Shown: one piece after another, positions 63,399 to 64,000 of the stretch
How positions within the stretch are numbered: position 1 is the stretch's first letter
Layout: each line of letters begins with the position of its first letter
NCBI GenBank assembly: GCA_002449845.1
Contig: DJXW01000029.1
Location: forward strand, 1-64,000
Origin: Prevotella sp. UBA6994
GTDB lineage: Bacteria; Bacteroidota; Bacteroidia; Bacteroidales; Bacteroidaceae
Length of the DNA stretch: 64,000 nucleotides
Direction of reading: 5' to 3'
Position numbers and translations under genes: made by a program
Notes under the pieces: generated by a model
Told to the model about the DNA's origin: nothing
Seen by the model: only the letters and a program-made list of their open reading frames with translations
The model's database searches: none

Positions 63399-64000
63399 AT
63401 GAGAAAGAAGATTTGTTTTTGCACTACCATTGGTGGAACCATTAAAGCTTTTTTGATTGATCTGTCGAACTATCTAGTAGAACACGAAAATTACGATGTT
63501 ACATGGATAAGCGGTGAGGATGAATCTTTATTCAATTATACCAATGAACATATTCATTACATCTCACTAAAGATGAAACGTGGAATAGCCTTGGATGGCC
63601 CAAAAGTCATTTGGCAGATGTATCGCATTTTTAGACGAGAAAAGTTTGACATTGTTCAATATTCCACACGTAACGCAGGCACATACGCTTCGATTGCCTC
63701 ATGGATGGCAGGTATCAAAATTAGGCTATATTGTCAGTGGGGAATGATGTTCATTGCATTAAAAGGACTAAAACGAGCTTTATTAAAGTTGGACGAGAAA
63801 CTAGTAGTTTCACTATCTACGGTTGTGGAATCGGAGAGCTTTTCAATGTATGAAACAGCCATAAAGCACGGTATATATAAACCAGGCAAGGCCTCTGTTA
63901 TTTGGAACGGGAGTGCTTGTGGGGTAAATTTAGACAAATACATTTTATCAAACAAGCCATCATGGAGAAAAGAAATAAGGCAAAAATTTGGTATTAGCGA
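63399..64000 (+). CDS. glycosyltransferase family 4-like, partial (runs off the window)
   Basis: The first 200 codons are open: MRKKICFCTTIGGTIKAFLI, a Rossmann-like acceptor half (VIWQMYRIFRREKFDIVQYSTRNAGTYASIASWMAG), and SVIWNGSACGVNLDKY, the hinge motif of GT4 enzymes. The C-terminal donor domain lies beyond position 64000. No stop is seen. Confidence 0.8.
   Translation, partial: MRKKICFCTTIGGTIKAFLIDLSNYLVEHENYDVTWISGEDESLFNYTNEHIHYISLKMKRGIALDGPKVIWQMYRIFRREKFDIVQYSTRNAGTYASIASWMAGIKIRLYCQWGMMFIALKGLKRALLKLDEKLVVSLSTVVESESFSMYETAIKHGIYKPGKASVIWNGSACGVNLDKYILSNKPSWRKEIRQKFGIS

Overview
The window looks like a chromosomal segment of a gut or oral Bacteroidales bacterium, most likely Prevotella/Segatella. 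The grounds are a SusC/SusD-type starch locus, lipoproteins with Bacteroidetes-style lipoboxes, an amylase with a C-terminal tail of the type IX secretion kind, many Bacteroidetes-type -7 promoter elements (TAnnTTTG), generally weak Shine-Dalgarno sequences and a moderate-to-low GC content. All assignments come from reading the sequence. No database search was run.

Region 1 (1-2133) holds two small Bacteroidetes hypotheticals and a large RluA-type pseudouridine synthase. Region 2 (2155-24584) is a starch/glycogen utilisation locus. On the minus strand it has susC, susD, susE and susF, then a separately promoted GH13 amylase in the susG position. Divergently on the plus strand are a LacI-family regulator, a sugar transporter of the major facilitator superfamily, a PAP2 phosphatase, a CBM20-GH77 4-alpha-glucanotransferase, a GH97 alpha-glucosidase, a Gfo/Idh/MocA oxidoreductase, a type I pullulanase and a patatin-like lipase. 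Three near-identical LacI-type palindromes (consensus ATGCAAACGTTTGCAT) lie 65-66 bp centre to centre from four -7 boxes. That fixed geometry suggests a single regulator, probably acting as an activator.

Region 3 (24576-31578) has a convergent S9 peptidase and then a UDP-uronic-acid block: a GHMP kinase that resembles plant galacturonokinase more than galactokinase, a nucleotidyltransferase interrupted by twelve heptanucleotide repeats, a UDP-glucuronate 4-epimerase-like enzyme and a UDP-glucose 6-dehydrogenase.

Region 4 (31579-64000, running off the end) is a capsule/exopolysaccharide locus on the plus strand. A ~365-nt leader with a terminator hairpin, small leader ORFs and mutually exclusive hairpins comes first. 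Next is a VioA-like aminotransferase, an ATP-grasp ligase, a glycosyltransferase and a PglD-like acyltransferase. Then come two acyl carrier proteins, two KASIII enzymes, two SDR reductases and an AMP-forming ligase, which look like a dedicated acyl-building module for N-acylating a sugar. A near-complete CMP-legionaminic-acid set follows (legB, legC, legH, legI, legG, legF, ptmE), and then flippase, polymerase and at least eight further glycosyltransferase or tailoring genes.

The legionaminic genes are interrupted between legC and legH by a ~2.4-kb cassette of four genes: a multi-TM protein, two different TIR-domain proteins and a small unknown. A truncated, diverged second copy of the legH 5' end marks its left edge. 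This looks like a compact TIR-based defence or signalling module carried inside a sugar-biosynthesis operon. Several possible slippage tracts (a G9 run near the start of an acyltransferase gene, and heptamer repeats in coding sequence) suggest that surface glycan genes here can vary.
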